Part shown: piece by piece, positions 44,661 through 55,500 of the stretch
Numbering within the stretch: the first letter of the stretch is position 1
How the letters are laid out: every line of letters begins with the position of its first letter
From: Tachypleus tridentatus
Taxonomy: Eukaryota > Arthropoda > Merostomata > Xiphosura > Limulidae
Reading direction: 5' to 3'
Length of the DNA: 64,000 nt
Assembly (NCBI RefSeq): GCF_004210375.1
Contig: NW_027467782.1
Coordinates: 20,253,276-20,317,275, forward strand
Translations under genes and position numbers: made by a program
The notes under the pieces: model-generated
Told to the model about the DNA's origin: nothing
What the model saw: only the letters and a program-made list of their open reading frames with translations
The model's database searches: none

Positions 44661-44732
44661 TGGAGGTGCCGGGGATCGAACCCGGGGCCTTTCGCATGCA
44701 AAGCGAACGCTCTACCACTGAGCTACACCCCC
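44661..44732 (-). tRNA. tRNA-Ala(UGC)
   Basis: Read on the minus strand: acceptor GGGGGTG pairs with CACCTCC (one G-U), D arm TAGCTCAGTGGTAGAGC carries the A box, anticodon arm TTCGC-TTTGCAT-GCGAA gives anticodon TGC (44700-44698), and T arm CCCGG-GTTCGATC-CCGGC carries the B box; the discriminator base is A. There is no intron and CCA is not encoded. It is almost identical to other metazoan tRNA-Ala(UGC) genes. No oligo-T terminator is visible in the first 60-70 bases downstream, which is unusual. The next feature downstream is the 5' end of the Penelope-like element. Confidence 0.97.
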
Positions 44733-45189
44733 GTCAGTTCTTGTGTTTTTCTCAGTGTATTTATAACAATGAAGTTCATGTTTATTTTCACTCAAACTTT
44801 TCAGAGCAACCTGTTGAACCAATGTGAAACAAAATTTGTATTTAAACATTATGATCTGACTGATTGAACGTTGTATTGGTTGCTTTCTTCTCTTCGTATA
44901 TTTCTTTCTTACTTTTATGTATTCTGATAATGTACTTTATCACACAGTTTGCTTTAAAGTACTACTTATGTATATGTATGTATTTATATATTGCAGAGCT
45001 TAAAGCTCATATGACAGTCGTTTGAATATTACCTTACTTTCATAAGGAACACAATAATGAATTAGCCTTGCTATAAGTAACAAAGTGACCCATGGTGGTT
45101 ATAATGACGATGTCTGGAACAATTGTTTTGTGGTATCATTTTGTCATCGTCCAGACTAGCTGTACTCCACACATTGGACACATATTTTC
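44733..45189. other. non-coding stretch
   Basis: Upstream flank of the tRNA gene; AT-rich; nothing further recognised. Confidence 0.45.
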
Positions 45190-45344
45190 ATTATAACAGT
45201 GAAGGTCAAATCCTATTATTTGGTCTGACAAGAAATGAAACAGGGTGGCAATATCTGCCTCCACTCTAGTTTGTCTCTTCAGACTTAGTGCAGATGGCAT
45301 TGATGTAGCTTTTTAAGAAATTCAACAAATAAACAACAAGCAAA
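45190..45344 (+). mobile_element. SINE family A, very old copy (body and tail)
   Basis: CATTATAACAGTGAAGGTCA, then TATTATTTGGT, CTCTAGTTTG and the tail GCAGATGGCATTGATGTAGC with AAATTCAACAAATAAACAAC follow the SINE A order with heavy divergence. Confidence 0.6.
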
Positions 45345-45345
45345 A

Positions 45346-45515
45346 TGTCATATTTTAAATGTGTTAATTGCTTGTGTTAACAACATGTACCTCAATCACA
45401 TCTGACAACTTTCTTTTTATACATTTTGTTACATTTGTCATATTTTAAATGTGTTAACAACATGTACCTCAATCACATCTGACAACTTTCTTTTTATACA
45501 TTTTGTAACATTTGA
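45346..45515. repeat. tandem duplication (77-90 bp units)
   Basis: TGTCATATTTTAAATGTGTT ... ACAACTTTCTTTTTATACA occurs at 45346 and 45436. The first copy has about 13 extra bases. Confidence 0.9.
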
Positions 45516-45624
45516 TGGTTTTGACTATCAGAAAGGCTGGAAAAGGATCATATAATTTTTTCTTCTGTTTTTCGGGAAATATATTTATGTCTCATATGAA
45601 AACAATTCTAGTTCTTCTTTATTT

Positions 45625-45736
45625 GTAGTTAAGCACAAAGCTACATTATGGATTATCTCTGTTATGCCCACCACATGTATCTAAACCCGTATTCTAGCGT
45701 TGGAAATTCGCAGTCATATCTTTGTGCCACTAGGAG
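45625..45736 (-). mobile_element. SINE family B, older copy
   Basis: In reverse: TTAAGCACAAAGCTACATTA, GCCCACCACATGTATC, AGCGTTGGAAATTCGCAGTC and TGTGCCACTAGGAG follow the family B copy at 57400. Confidence 0.75.
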
Positions 45737-46205
45737 ACAAGAGAACATTCTAAAGATATATTAGTTTTTGTTAATTTTTAATAGAAAATCTTTGCCTTGT
45801 ACCAGAAACACAAAACTGTATGTTGTAAAAAGTTCTCTCCAGGTGTCACTACTGGAAAAGAAGTTTGACGTTTTTATCTCTAAATATTATTTTGTTTCTT
45901 TGTTTGGAAATTCTCACAAAGTTACAAAAGGGATATCGGTGTATAGATGTCCTTAATGTTTAACCTATAGACTCTGGTTTACTTGTTTCTATTGTTACTA
46001 CTTTAATACATCGATGGTCCCAATGTATTACAAGCATTTTCGTAAGAACTCTAGTGAACAAACACACATTTCCGTTTTATGTACCCTAAATATATTTTCT
46101 CATAAACTAAAACACAAATAAAACATTTTTTTATGCTAAAGCTAAACATAAAAGTACGTTTTTACAGATTAATTCCGGTAATAAACAAATATGTGATACC
46201 GAGTT

Positions 46206-46322
46206 AATTACGTCGAATAAGGTCGAAACGTTGTTCGCTCCTCTATTACTGCCTTCTCAACCCATTCTAGCCGTTTTTAAATACATAATTTTCTCTACAA
46301 GTGGGTTTTCTCGTCATCACGG
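46206..46322 (+). mobile_element. Penelope-like element, 3'-terminal fragment
   Basis: GGTCGAAACGTTGTTCGCTC, TCTCAACCCATTCTAGCCG and AAGTGGGTTTTCTCGTCATC match the terminal segment of the element at 41920, in the opposite orientation. The first part of the hammerhead-like motif has decayed. Confidence 0.75.
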
Positions 46323-46875
46323 TTCATGAATAACAGTAAAAGTACTCTTATATGTGTAAAATGTTTGGTAACGACGGATGATTTAGGCTAACTGCTCTCA
46401 CTCTGATCAAGTCTAAAATAGAAGCAAACCCTACTGGTGTCTTAACTAGCCTCTGACTTGGCTATTTAACTATATGTAACAAGGAGTCCTTTTTTGAATG
46501 TGGATTTCTTTCCGAGGTATATTTGGTTAAATATACATCACATTTTTAAATTTACACAATCTCTTACTTATTTAAATCTCAATCATAAATGAGTTAAAAT
46601 ACTGTTTGTTTGTGTATTTCATCCGAACTGCCTCATTAGTCCCATCTCTTGGATAAAACAATTCTATGTACGACATTTTATTATAAAAACATATCTTAGT
46701 CTTGAAAAAAAATTCTTCTAATTTCAGATCAACGTTAAGCCGAAGCTCAACACTAAATGATGCCATTTACTACAAACAGTTTTATAATACTGTTAATTAA
46801 CTATGACGCTGACATTTCTTTCTATGTGGTTTTCGCTGATTTGCATAATAAAAATATTTTCTCACACATTTGCAC
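46323..46875. other. non-coding stretch
   Basis: Nothing recognised. Confidence 0.45.
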
Positions 46876-48590
46876 ATCTACGTGGATAAGTAATACCTAG
46901 GTGCACACCTTCAGTGTGGGTGCAACATCTCGGTGTCTAGGGTCTTTTTTCTTGGTGTTAGGGTGGTTACTCTTCTTTACTTTGTAGTTTCTCACTATAT
47001 TTCTCATTGAAAAGGTGTGTACACACGTGGATAAGTAATACCTAGGTGCACACCTTCAGTGTGGGTGCAACATCTCGGTGTCTAGGGTCTTTTTTCTTGG
47101 TGTTAGGGTGGTTACTCTTCTCTACTTTGTAGTTTCTCACTATGTTTCTCATTGAAAAGGTGTGTACACACGTGGATAAGTAATACCTAGGTGCACACCT
47201 TCAGTGTGGGTGCAACATCTCGGTGTTTAGGTTCTTTTTTCTTGGTGTTATGGTGGTTACTCTTCTTTACTTTGTAGTTTCTCACTATATTTCTCATTGA
47301 AAAGGTGTGTACACACGTGGATAAGTAATACCTAGGTGCACACCTTCAGTGTGGGTGCAACATCTCGGTGTCTAGGGTCTTTTTTTCTTGGTGTTATGGT
47401 GGTTACTTCTTTACTTTGTAGTTTCTCACTATATTTCTCATTGAAAAGGTGTGTACACACGTGGATAAGTAATACCTAGGTGCACACCTTCAGTGTGGGT
47501 GCAACATCTCGGTGTTTAGGTTCTTTTTTCTTGGTGTTATGGTGGTTACTCTTCTCTACTTTGTAATTTCTCACTATGTTTCTCATTGAAAAGGTGTGTA
47601 CACACGTGGATAAGTAATACCTAGGTGCACACCTTCAGTGTGGGTGCAACATCTCGGTGTTTAGGTTCTTTTTTCTTGGTGTTATGGTGGTTACTCTTCT
47701 TTACTTTGTAGTTTCTCACTATATTTCTCATTGAAAGGTGTGTACACACGTGGATAAGTAATACCTAGGTGCACACCTTCAGTGTGGGTGCAACATCTCG
47801 GTGTCTAGGGTCTTTTTTCTTGGTGTTAGGGTGGTCACTCTTCTTTACTTTGTAGTTTCTCACTATATTTCTCATTGAAAAGGTGTGTACACACGTGGAT
47901 AAGTAATACCTAGGTGCACACCTTCAGTGTGGGTGCAACATCTCGGTGTCTAGGGTCTTTTTTCTTGGTGTTAGGGTGGTTACTCTTCTTTACTTTGTAG
48001 TTTCTCACTATATTTCTCATTGAAAAGGTGTGTACACACGTGGATAAGTAATACCTAGGTGCACACCTTGTTTAGGTTCTTTTTTCTTGGTGTTATGGTG
48101 GTTACTCTTCTCTACTTTGTAATTTCTCACTATGTTTCTCATTGAAAGGTGTGTACACACGTGGATAAGTAATACCTAGGTGCACACCTTCAGTGTGGGT
48201 GCAACATCTCGGTGTTTAGATTCTTTTTTCTTGGTGTTAGGGTGGTCACTCTTCTTTACTTTGTAGTTTCTCACTATATTTCTCATTGAAAAGGTGTGTA
48301 CACACGTGGATAAGTAATACCTAGGTGCACACCTTCAGTGTGGGTGCAACATCTCGGTGTCTAGGGTCTTTTTCTTGGTGTTAGGTGGTCACTCTTCTTT
48401 ACTTTGTAGTTTCTTATATTTCTCATTGAAAGGTGTGTACACACGTGGATAAGTAATACCTAGGTGCACACCTTCAGTGTTTAGGTTCTTTTTTCTTGGT
48501 GCTATGTCGGTTACTCTTTTTTACTTTGTAGTTTCTCACTATATTTCTCATTAAAAAGATGTGCACACACGTGGATAAGTAATAATACCC
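46876..48590. repeat. 145-bp tandem array, about 13 units, two linked variant types
   Basis: CGTGGATAAGTAATACCTAG recurs at 46881, 47026, 47171, 47316 and onward at about 145-bp steps. Two unit types alternate irregularly: GTGTCTAGGGTC, mostly with GTTAGGGTGG, and GTGTTTAGGTTC, mostly with GTTATGGTGG. Some later units lack 20-30 bp. Each unit contains the palindrome GTGTGTACACAC and the inverted pair AAGGTGTG/CACACCTT. No open frame is maintained. Confidence 0.95.
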
Positions 48591-49169
48591 TCATGTAGTA
48601 TGTGTGCAAAATTTTAAGTTTCTAGGTTTTTTTCTCTTGTAGTTATGTGGGGTCACACACAAACCAAAAGCCTCGGCCTTTTATTATTGTGGGTCAGTTT
48701 GTTGCTATATGACAACACTTTAAAATATGTGTTTTACAGTTCACGGATTAAACATTTGATTAATTGATTCATTAAAATCGATAAATATACAACATTCATA
48801 CATATATTCAATAAAACAAAATTAACGCAAAGATACAGGGTATTTTACGCTAAGCGTTTTGATGACATATGTAACTGGACTTGAGAAATCCTGAACAAAC
48901 TTAGAGGCGCTCAGGTCAGATATTCTTGGCCCAAAACAGCGAGGTTAATGAAATTGTAACGTAAGATAAAGAAATCATAGAATACTTATTAGTTTTTCTG
49001 TCACTCATAATTACGATTAATTAATAACAGTTGTACTTTTTATCGGAAACTTTAACAATTGTTCATCAAGAAACAATTACATAATATATATAAATTTAGA
49101 ATATCATCACATGTTACATATTATTCCAGAAGTTACAGTACACTGGGAAGGTATAAACGATTTATTTTG
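48591..49169. other. non-coding stretch
   Basis: Decayed array edge and AT-rich sequence; nothing else recognised. Confidence 0.45.
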
Positions 49170-49315
49170 TTTTTCATACAAACATACGAGAGGATTATCT
49201 GTGCCAGCCGTCCCAAATTTAGCAATGTAAGACTACAGGGAAGAGAGCAAGTTATCACCATCTCACCTCTTGAATTACTCTTTTAACAACGAATATTGGG
49301 CTTGACCGTCAAATT
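49170..49315 (-). mobile_element. SINE family A fragment (tail and part of body)
   Basis: ACATACGAGAGGATTATCTG, GCCAGCCGTCCCAAATTTA and CTTGACCGTCAAATT follow the reverse SINE A order; head absent. Confidence 0.75.
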
Positions 49316-50047
49316 AATTGCTTGTAAATATCATGTTACGAACAAAATTAAACAATAATAAAATATTGTCTCTCGAAATAAATTACCAACATGTGCACTT
49401 AACAGCCGTTTATATCATAACATGAGGATTGATGTCAAACGAATTCTAAAATCCATCCAGTTGTTCTCGAAAACAGATTAATAAAAGAACATGCTGCTAA
49501 AAGGATATATTTTCAAAATGATCATCTTATCTATAGATAACAAGAAATTTAATTATTTTACACACAAAAAAGAACCACTGTCCCAAATGGGACCCGACTT
49601 TGTAGATTGCTATTTATATTCATACAATGATGTTAAAAAACCAAAATTTGTCCCTCTATGATGATTATAAGTGAGTGAAGTATTTCATAAAATATTACAA
49701 GTAGTTTTATTGATTTTACTTGTACAATCTATACCATACAAAATATTATCATTGATAATATTTTTATTTTTTATTATAAGCAAGCTAAATTCTAATTTTT
49801 AACTTTATTACATGATAAAAATGCAACCTAAAAATATAATAAAATGGACCAAACCTAGATACTCATAGAGAAAAGAACTGATAAAGTTATTTTGGAGACA
49901 TCTATCGATCAGCTCATGGAACATGCATCCCGATTACCACTAAGGCTGGAATCGAAGGGCGGCTTTCTTGGAATTCACTGGAGATGACATTAATAATGTC
50001 AGTCTTTCTCGGTCAAATGTTTGAAGAATCAAATAAGAAATTATAGT
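49316..50047. other. non-coding stretch
   Basis: Nothing recognised. 49905-50020 is less AT-rich than its surroundings, without a clear frame. Confidence 0.4.
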
Positions 50048-51372
50048 ACCTGAAGCTACATTCATCAGAGAAGACATGTTAAGAATCTGAAACTACAGAC
50101 ATCAGTGAAGACATGTTAATAATCTGAAGCTACAGTCATCAGTGAAAACGTGATAATAATCTGAAACTACAGACATCAGTGAAGACATGTTAATAATCTG
50201 AAGCTACAGACATCAGTGAAGACATGTTAATAATCTGAAGCTACAGACATCAGTGAAGACATGTTAATAATCTGAAGCTACAGACATCAGTGAAGACATG
50301 TTAAGAATCCGAAGCTACAGACATCAGTGAAGACATGTTAATAATCTGAAGCTACAGACATCAGTGAAGACATGTTAATAATCTGAAGCTACAAACATCA
50401 GTGAAGACATGTTAAGAATCTGAAAATACAGTAATCAGTGAAACGTTATAATAATCTGAAGCTACAGTCATCAGTGAAACGTTATAATAATCTGAAACTA
50501 CAGACATCAGTGAAGACATGTTAATAATCTGAAGCTACAGACATCAGTGAAGACATGTTAAGAATCTGAAAATACAGTCATCAGTGAAGACATGTTAAGA
50601 ATCTGAAGCTACAGTCATCAGTAAAGACATGTTAAGAATCCGAAGCTACAGACATCAGTGAAGACATGTTAATAATCTGAAGCTACAGACATCAGTGAAG
50701 ACATGTTAAGAATCTGAAGCTACAGACGTCAGTAAAGACATGTTAAGAATCCGAAGCTACAGACATCAGTGAAGACATGTTAATAATCTGAAGCTACAGT
50801 CATCAGTGAAAACGTGATAATAATCTGAAACTACAGACATCAGTGAAGACATGTTAATAATCTGAAGCTACAGACATCAGTGAAGACATGTTAATAATCT
50901 GAAGCTACAGACATCAGTGAAGACATGTTAATAATCTGAAGCTACAGACATCAGTGAAGACATGTTAAGAATCTGAAGCTACAGACATCAGTGAAGACAT
51001 GTTAATAATCTGAAGCTACAGACATCAGTGAAGACATGTTAAGAATCTGAAGCTACAGACATCAGTGAAGACATGTTAATAATCTGAAGCTACAGACATC
51101 AGTGAAGACATGCTAATAATCTGAAGCTACAGGCATCAGTGAAGACATGTTAATAATCTGAAGCTACAGACATCAGTGAAGACATGCTAAGAATCTGAAG
51201 CTACAGACATCAGTGAACACATGTTAAGAATCTGAAGCTACAGACATCAGTGAAGACATGCTAAGAATCTGAAGCTACAGACATCAGTGAAGACATGTTA
51301 ATAATCTGAAGCTACAGGCATCAGTGAAGACATGTTAATAATCTGAAGCTACAGACATCAGTGAAGACATGC
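50048..51372. repeat. 37-bp tandem array, about 36 copies
   Basis: Unit CTGAAGCTACAGACATCAGT plus GAAGACATGTTAATAAT repeats at 37-bp steps. Variants (GTTAAGAATC, GAAACTACAG, GAAAACGTGATAATAAT) recur in blocks, which points to expansion of multi-unit segments. The array ends inside a SINE A tail fragment. Confidence 0.97.
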
Positions 51373-51374
51373 TA

Positions 51375-51465
51375 ATTTAGTCTTACACTCCTAAATTATG
51401 GACGGCTAGCGCAGATGGCCTTCGAGTAGCTTTGTGTGAAATTAAAAAATACAAAAACAAAACAA
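51375..51465 (+). mobile_element. SINE family A tail fragment at the array edge
   Basis: TTTAGTCTTACACTCCTAAA, GGACGGCTAGCGCAGATGGC and GAGTAGCTTTGTGTGAAATT are the 3' quarter of SINE A; the rest is replaced by the 37-bp array. Confidence 0.85.
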
Positions 51466-52298
51466 GAAAACAAACTGAAACAGATCAGGACAATAGAGCG
51501 ATTACCACTCTTGATTAGAATTCTGGAAAACCTTTACTGTGAGCTACACATTTCTCACATGATGGAGGCTTTGACAGAACAAAAGAGTAAAGATCTAAGG
51601 AGGAAAATGTAACAACTTTTGAAACAAATTTAGCCTGAAATGTGCCATGATGCAAATAAGATGAAAAATCTTATTAAGTTTCTTTGTCACTTGATTCAAA
51701 CAGGTTCTCAGATGTTTGAACTGACACAAAATGTCTGAGATTATGTAACCATGCGTTCATTTTAGAGAAGAGATTACAAGTATCTATGTAAACCTTCTTG
51801 TATACATTGTACCAACTGTGCACTAATACATAAATATATAGCAACAACATAAATTTCGTATTAACTTATATATAATGATATACATATCAACTTCAGGAAT
51901 ACATTTTATTGAATAAACAAAGAACTGAACCACACACTACATCACACTTGTTTATACTTTGAAGTTTCAACTAAATACCAAATCCACATATATATATATC
52001 AGTATCTCGTGATAACAAATCAACTAACAAGTTATGTGTCCATATATTTATATATGTTAAACCTCAGTCAGGTAAAGTAAGAGTTTCTTAATGATTGTTT
52101 CACTATACAGAACAGCAGTGTTTTGTATCGTTTTAATAATTATTTGTTTGATTTTGTTCACAGTGGACTCTTTTTTATCTAACGGAAGAATTCTTTATCT
52201 TGTACACAGTCAGCTTAATGTTTGATTTAAAGTAATCCTACATGATTTAGATATTGTATATTATTCATTATGAACTAAATAACATTTTTCATGATTTA
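51466..52298. other. non-coding stretch
   Basis: AT-rich; nothing recognised. Confidence 0.45.
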
Positions 52299-53250
52299 TC
52301 AGGTCATCTCATAAGTGATGTCCGAAATTTCAATACAGAAAGTGCATCATTATTTCTGTCTTTGTAGAAGGCTTCAATGACTTAAATATGTACTAGGACG
52401 TGCATAAAAATGTTCAGACAAATAAAAGAAACTGTCTAAACTCCAATTTTCAGATCATTTATCAACTAAACCCTCATGAAGATGGATGTGTCTGAGGAGC
52501 ACATTAGACATATTTATTTATTTATTTTAGACTTGACAGTAATTTTGGTTTTAAAGATCTTAGGGAGACCCCTAAGGCAAACCAGGGGCGCTCAGAAATA
52601 TTTGTTTCTCTTCAGCCCGACATTAGACATATAATGCTTTATGAGTTTAAAAAAGACAATAGTGCAGCAGAAACCACAAAAAACATTCAACGTGTTTATG
52701 GTACGGATTCTCTCAATGAAAGTAAACGTCGAACGTAGTTTCAGAAGTTTATATCAGGTGACTACAGCTTAAGTTTAATGATGACTTGCTGCTGGCTGCA
52801 CTTGATGAAGACTGTGCTGTAGCATTCGAAGAACAAGCAGAAGCTTACTTCAACAGTTCACTGTCATCTGCAACAATGGAAATGTATCAAAACTTGGAAA
52901 ATGGGTCTCTATGATTTGACAGAAGCCAACCTCAGAGCAAGAATGGACATTTGCACTTCTCTGCACTCGTGTGAACGTAACTCACCTTTTTTGGACAGGT
53001 TAGTAACTGGAGATGAAAAATGGATATATTATAAAAATGTTAAGAGCCGCACACAATGACTCAGTTCAGGTAAACTGGCTAAAATACAGCCCATAATGGA
53101 CCTCCACCCTAGGAAAGTCTTGTTAATATTGCATAACTTCAAGTCATAGTGGGTACTGAACAAATTACTGAAGTTGGGCCACATACTCTAATGGGTCCTT
53201 CTACACAGTTTAGCATATCTTCTGTTATTTCCATATAAGTACGTTGATCA
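52299..53250 (+). mobile_element. mariner transposon, decayed, with a nested insert
   Basis: Left end TCAGGTCATCTCATAAGTGA after TA matches a mariner terminus. The transposase start MDVSEEHIRHIMLYEFKKDN is recognisable once the insert at 52512-52619 is ignored. Further on, LVTGDEKWIYYKNVKSRTQ and DLHPRKVLL are classic mariner blocks. Stops and frame changes are frequent. The right terminus was not found, so the 3' limit is approximate. Confidence 0.85.
52512..52619 (-). mobile_element. short retro-insert with (AAAT)n tail inside mariner
   Basis: 108 bp flanked by the perfect 11-bp duplication ACATTAGACAT (52501-52511 and 52620-52630). On the minus strand it starts CGGGCTGAAGAGAAACAAAT and ends in (AAAT)n, as expected of a 5'-truncated LINE or a SINE. 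The family is not known to me and it is unlike SINE families A-C. Confidence 0.8.
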
Positions 53251-53479
53251 CTTGACGCTGCAAGATATTGGTTGTTATTTTCTACAGTTAGAGCGAATGA
53301 ATGGCTTAATGCTAATGATTAGGGTTTGATTTTATATAATTTAAACATTCTATCGTTTGCTTTCAAAGGTATCTCCATGAACATTTTTTACGTATCCTTT
53401 ACTGCGGCTGTTTTTACATCAGCCTATCTATAATACATGTAAATCTCTTTACTATGTGTAGGAATTACAGATTGTAAGT

Positions 53480-54640
53480 ACGGAGGTAACTCACTTTCAA
53501 CTTCGTCTAATACTTTTTATAATCTACTTAAGTGGAAACTAACATTTCAATTCCTTCCTTATGAAGCTCAGTCTGTCTTATTCTAGTATGTATCAAACTG
53601 TTAGTAATGTTTACTAATGCTCTAGACACGCTTTTAATTTCCTGTTCATGTAATTCAAGTGTCTGGTTTAATGAATTCATTATAGTCATCTGTTTACCTA
53701 TTAAATGAATCATTTCTCTGGATACTTGTCTTTGATGTTATACTTTCTTATTTAATTCACGTAAATCATCTGTGGTTGTGGTTCCGAACAAAACTTTCAG
53801 AACATTTCCACCTGCCTGTATTAAACCACGTTTTTGTTGAGTTAAATCTGAAATCTACAAAACGTTATGTTTAATATCCTTTAATCCTAATAACACATCT
53901 TCTATCTCAACAAGATGTCGTCTAACTAAGATCTTATACTTCTGAATTAACCCTTGCTATAAAATCCTTACTAAAATACAACAGTTAAACAACTTACAGA
54001 CTCAGTTTGTTTTATAAAACAATTTTTTGCTATGTGGTCAACCTTACCACACTTAAAACACTGCAAGTCCTCGCACTTATTTTGTCCGCTTCGCCAGTTT
54101 ACTGTTTCATTCATACTCTTACTTATCATACTTATTACAGACTGCTTGTACCTATATATCTGTTGCTCTCTTGTATCCTCGATTAAATCTAATAAGATTG
54201 CTCGTTGGGTATTGGATTCATTAACATCACTGCAAGCTCTATCGCTAAGCGACCTTCGCTGATACTCAGACTTTAGTGTATCTTGGGTCATTTTATAATT
54301 TAAGTTCTATATAATCTATTACCTTGCTCTTGTAGCTTATGTCCAAACACTCGAACATACTCGCCTTTTTCTTAATTCATATTTCGTAATTACGCCATGA
54401 TTGTGCTTGGGGTTTCTCGTTTACCATATTCCTCTGTTAACATACGTATTAAAAACTGAAAAACTACAGTTTCACACAATGCCTCAATGAAACGTTTTGC
54501 TTTTCCTGCTGTTCTCGGTCTCAAAATGTCTGATTTCTGTGCATCAGTCTAACCTGATATTCTAACAGCTTCATTTAATGCATCTGTAAAACTTTCGACA
54601 TCCTCGTCGAGCTTACAGTGAAAAAAAGGTATCGTGCCGT
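53480..54640 (-). mobile_element. LTR-retroelement fossil with gag and env-like pieces, broken
   Basis: On the minus strand a gag-like capsid region (about 54620-54300) is followed by a zinc knuckle of the CX2CX4HX4C type (about 54075-54035). Nearer 53900-53500 lies a helical, fusion-protein-like stretch resembling the envelope of insect errantivirus-type elements. I see no protease, RT, RNase H or integrase and no LTRs, so only parts of the element remain. It is broken in many places and looks old. Family: Gypsy/errantivirus-like, tentative. Confidence 0.6.
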
Positions 54641-54645
54641 TAAGT

Positions 54646-55135
54646 GTGTAGTGCCTCACGAACCTACTTGAGTGAGTGGATCTGGCACAGCTTCCACATT
54701 ATCATCATACCTTGTGGTAGTAGTAGTGTTTAGTGCCTCACGAACCTACTTGAGTGAGTGGATCTGACACAGCTTCCACATTATCATCATACCTTCTGGT
54801 AGTAGTAGTGTTTAGTGCCACACGAACCTACTTGAGTGAGTGGATCTGACACAGCTTCCACATTATTATCATCCCTTTTGGTAGTAGTAGTGTTTAGTGC
54901 CACACGAACCTACTTGAGTGAGTGGATCTGACACAGCTTCCGCATTATTATCATCCCTTTTGGTAGTAGTAGTGTTTAGTGCCTTACGAACCTACCTGAG
55001 TGGGTGTATCTGGCACAGCTTCCACATATCATCAGCCCTCCTGGTTGTAGTAGTGTGTAGTGCATTACAAACCTACTTGAGTTGGTGTATCTGACACAGC
55101 TTCCACATATCATCAGCCCTTCTGGTAGTAGTGGT
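54646..55135. repeat. 82-bp tandem repeat, 6 copies
   Basis: GTGTTTAGTGCCTCACGAAC, CTACTTGAGTGAGTGGATCT and a GGTAGTAGTA end recur at 82-bp steps (54726, 54808, 54890). The array abuts the LTR fossil. The last two copies are the most diverged. Confidence 0.95.
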
Positions 55136-55290
55136 GTCTATGCCAGCAGTAGCCACAGTTACTTATTTAATATTATTTTCTACTTACACTACTTATAGAA
55201 CCTTAAACTAACTTCTCTACCTCAACTTCTTTCTTTACTTACGTACTCCAAAAGTATCCTCCAAGACTTCACCAATCACGTAACGCTGAG

Positions 55291-55500
55291 GAGGCAGGCC
55301 GAGTGGTTGATTTAGCTTAGGTGTTGGAACTTCGACTGACAGTACGTGTTGTTACACGACTTATTTATTTTTAAGTGAGAATGTAGTGGGTGAATGGAGC
55401 ACACAGACACTAACTGCCTTACCTCTAGTCTTACACTGCAAAATTAGGGACGGGTAGCGCAGATAGCCCACCTTTAGCTTTACGTGAAATTCAAACCGAA
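55291..55500 (+). mobile_element. SINE family A, old copy
   Basis: A head-like GGCAGGCCGAGTGG is followed by decayed body and then clear tail sequence (CTAGTCTTACACTGCAAAAT, GGTAGCGCAGATAGCCC, GTGAAATTCAAACCG). Confidence 0.7.

Noticed and set aside
46876-48590. 145-bp array as a centromeric satellite
   Set aside because: Only about 13 units at one place; nothing in the window shows centromere function.
48895-48945. Similarity of GGCGCTCAG..ATATT here to the insert at 52512
   Set aside because: Only about 15 matching bases in AT-rich DNA; too short to claim a shared element.
50048-51372. CRISPR-like regular repeat array
   Set aside because: The 37-bp units are directly adjacent without unique spacers, and the DNA is eukaryotic; it is a minisatellite.
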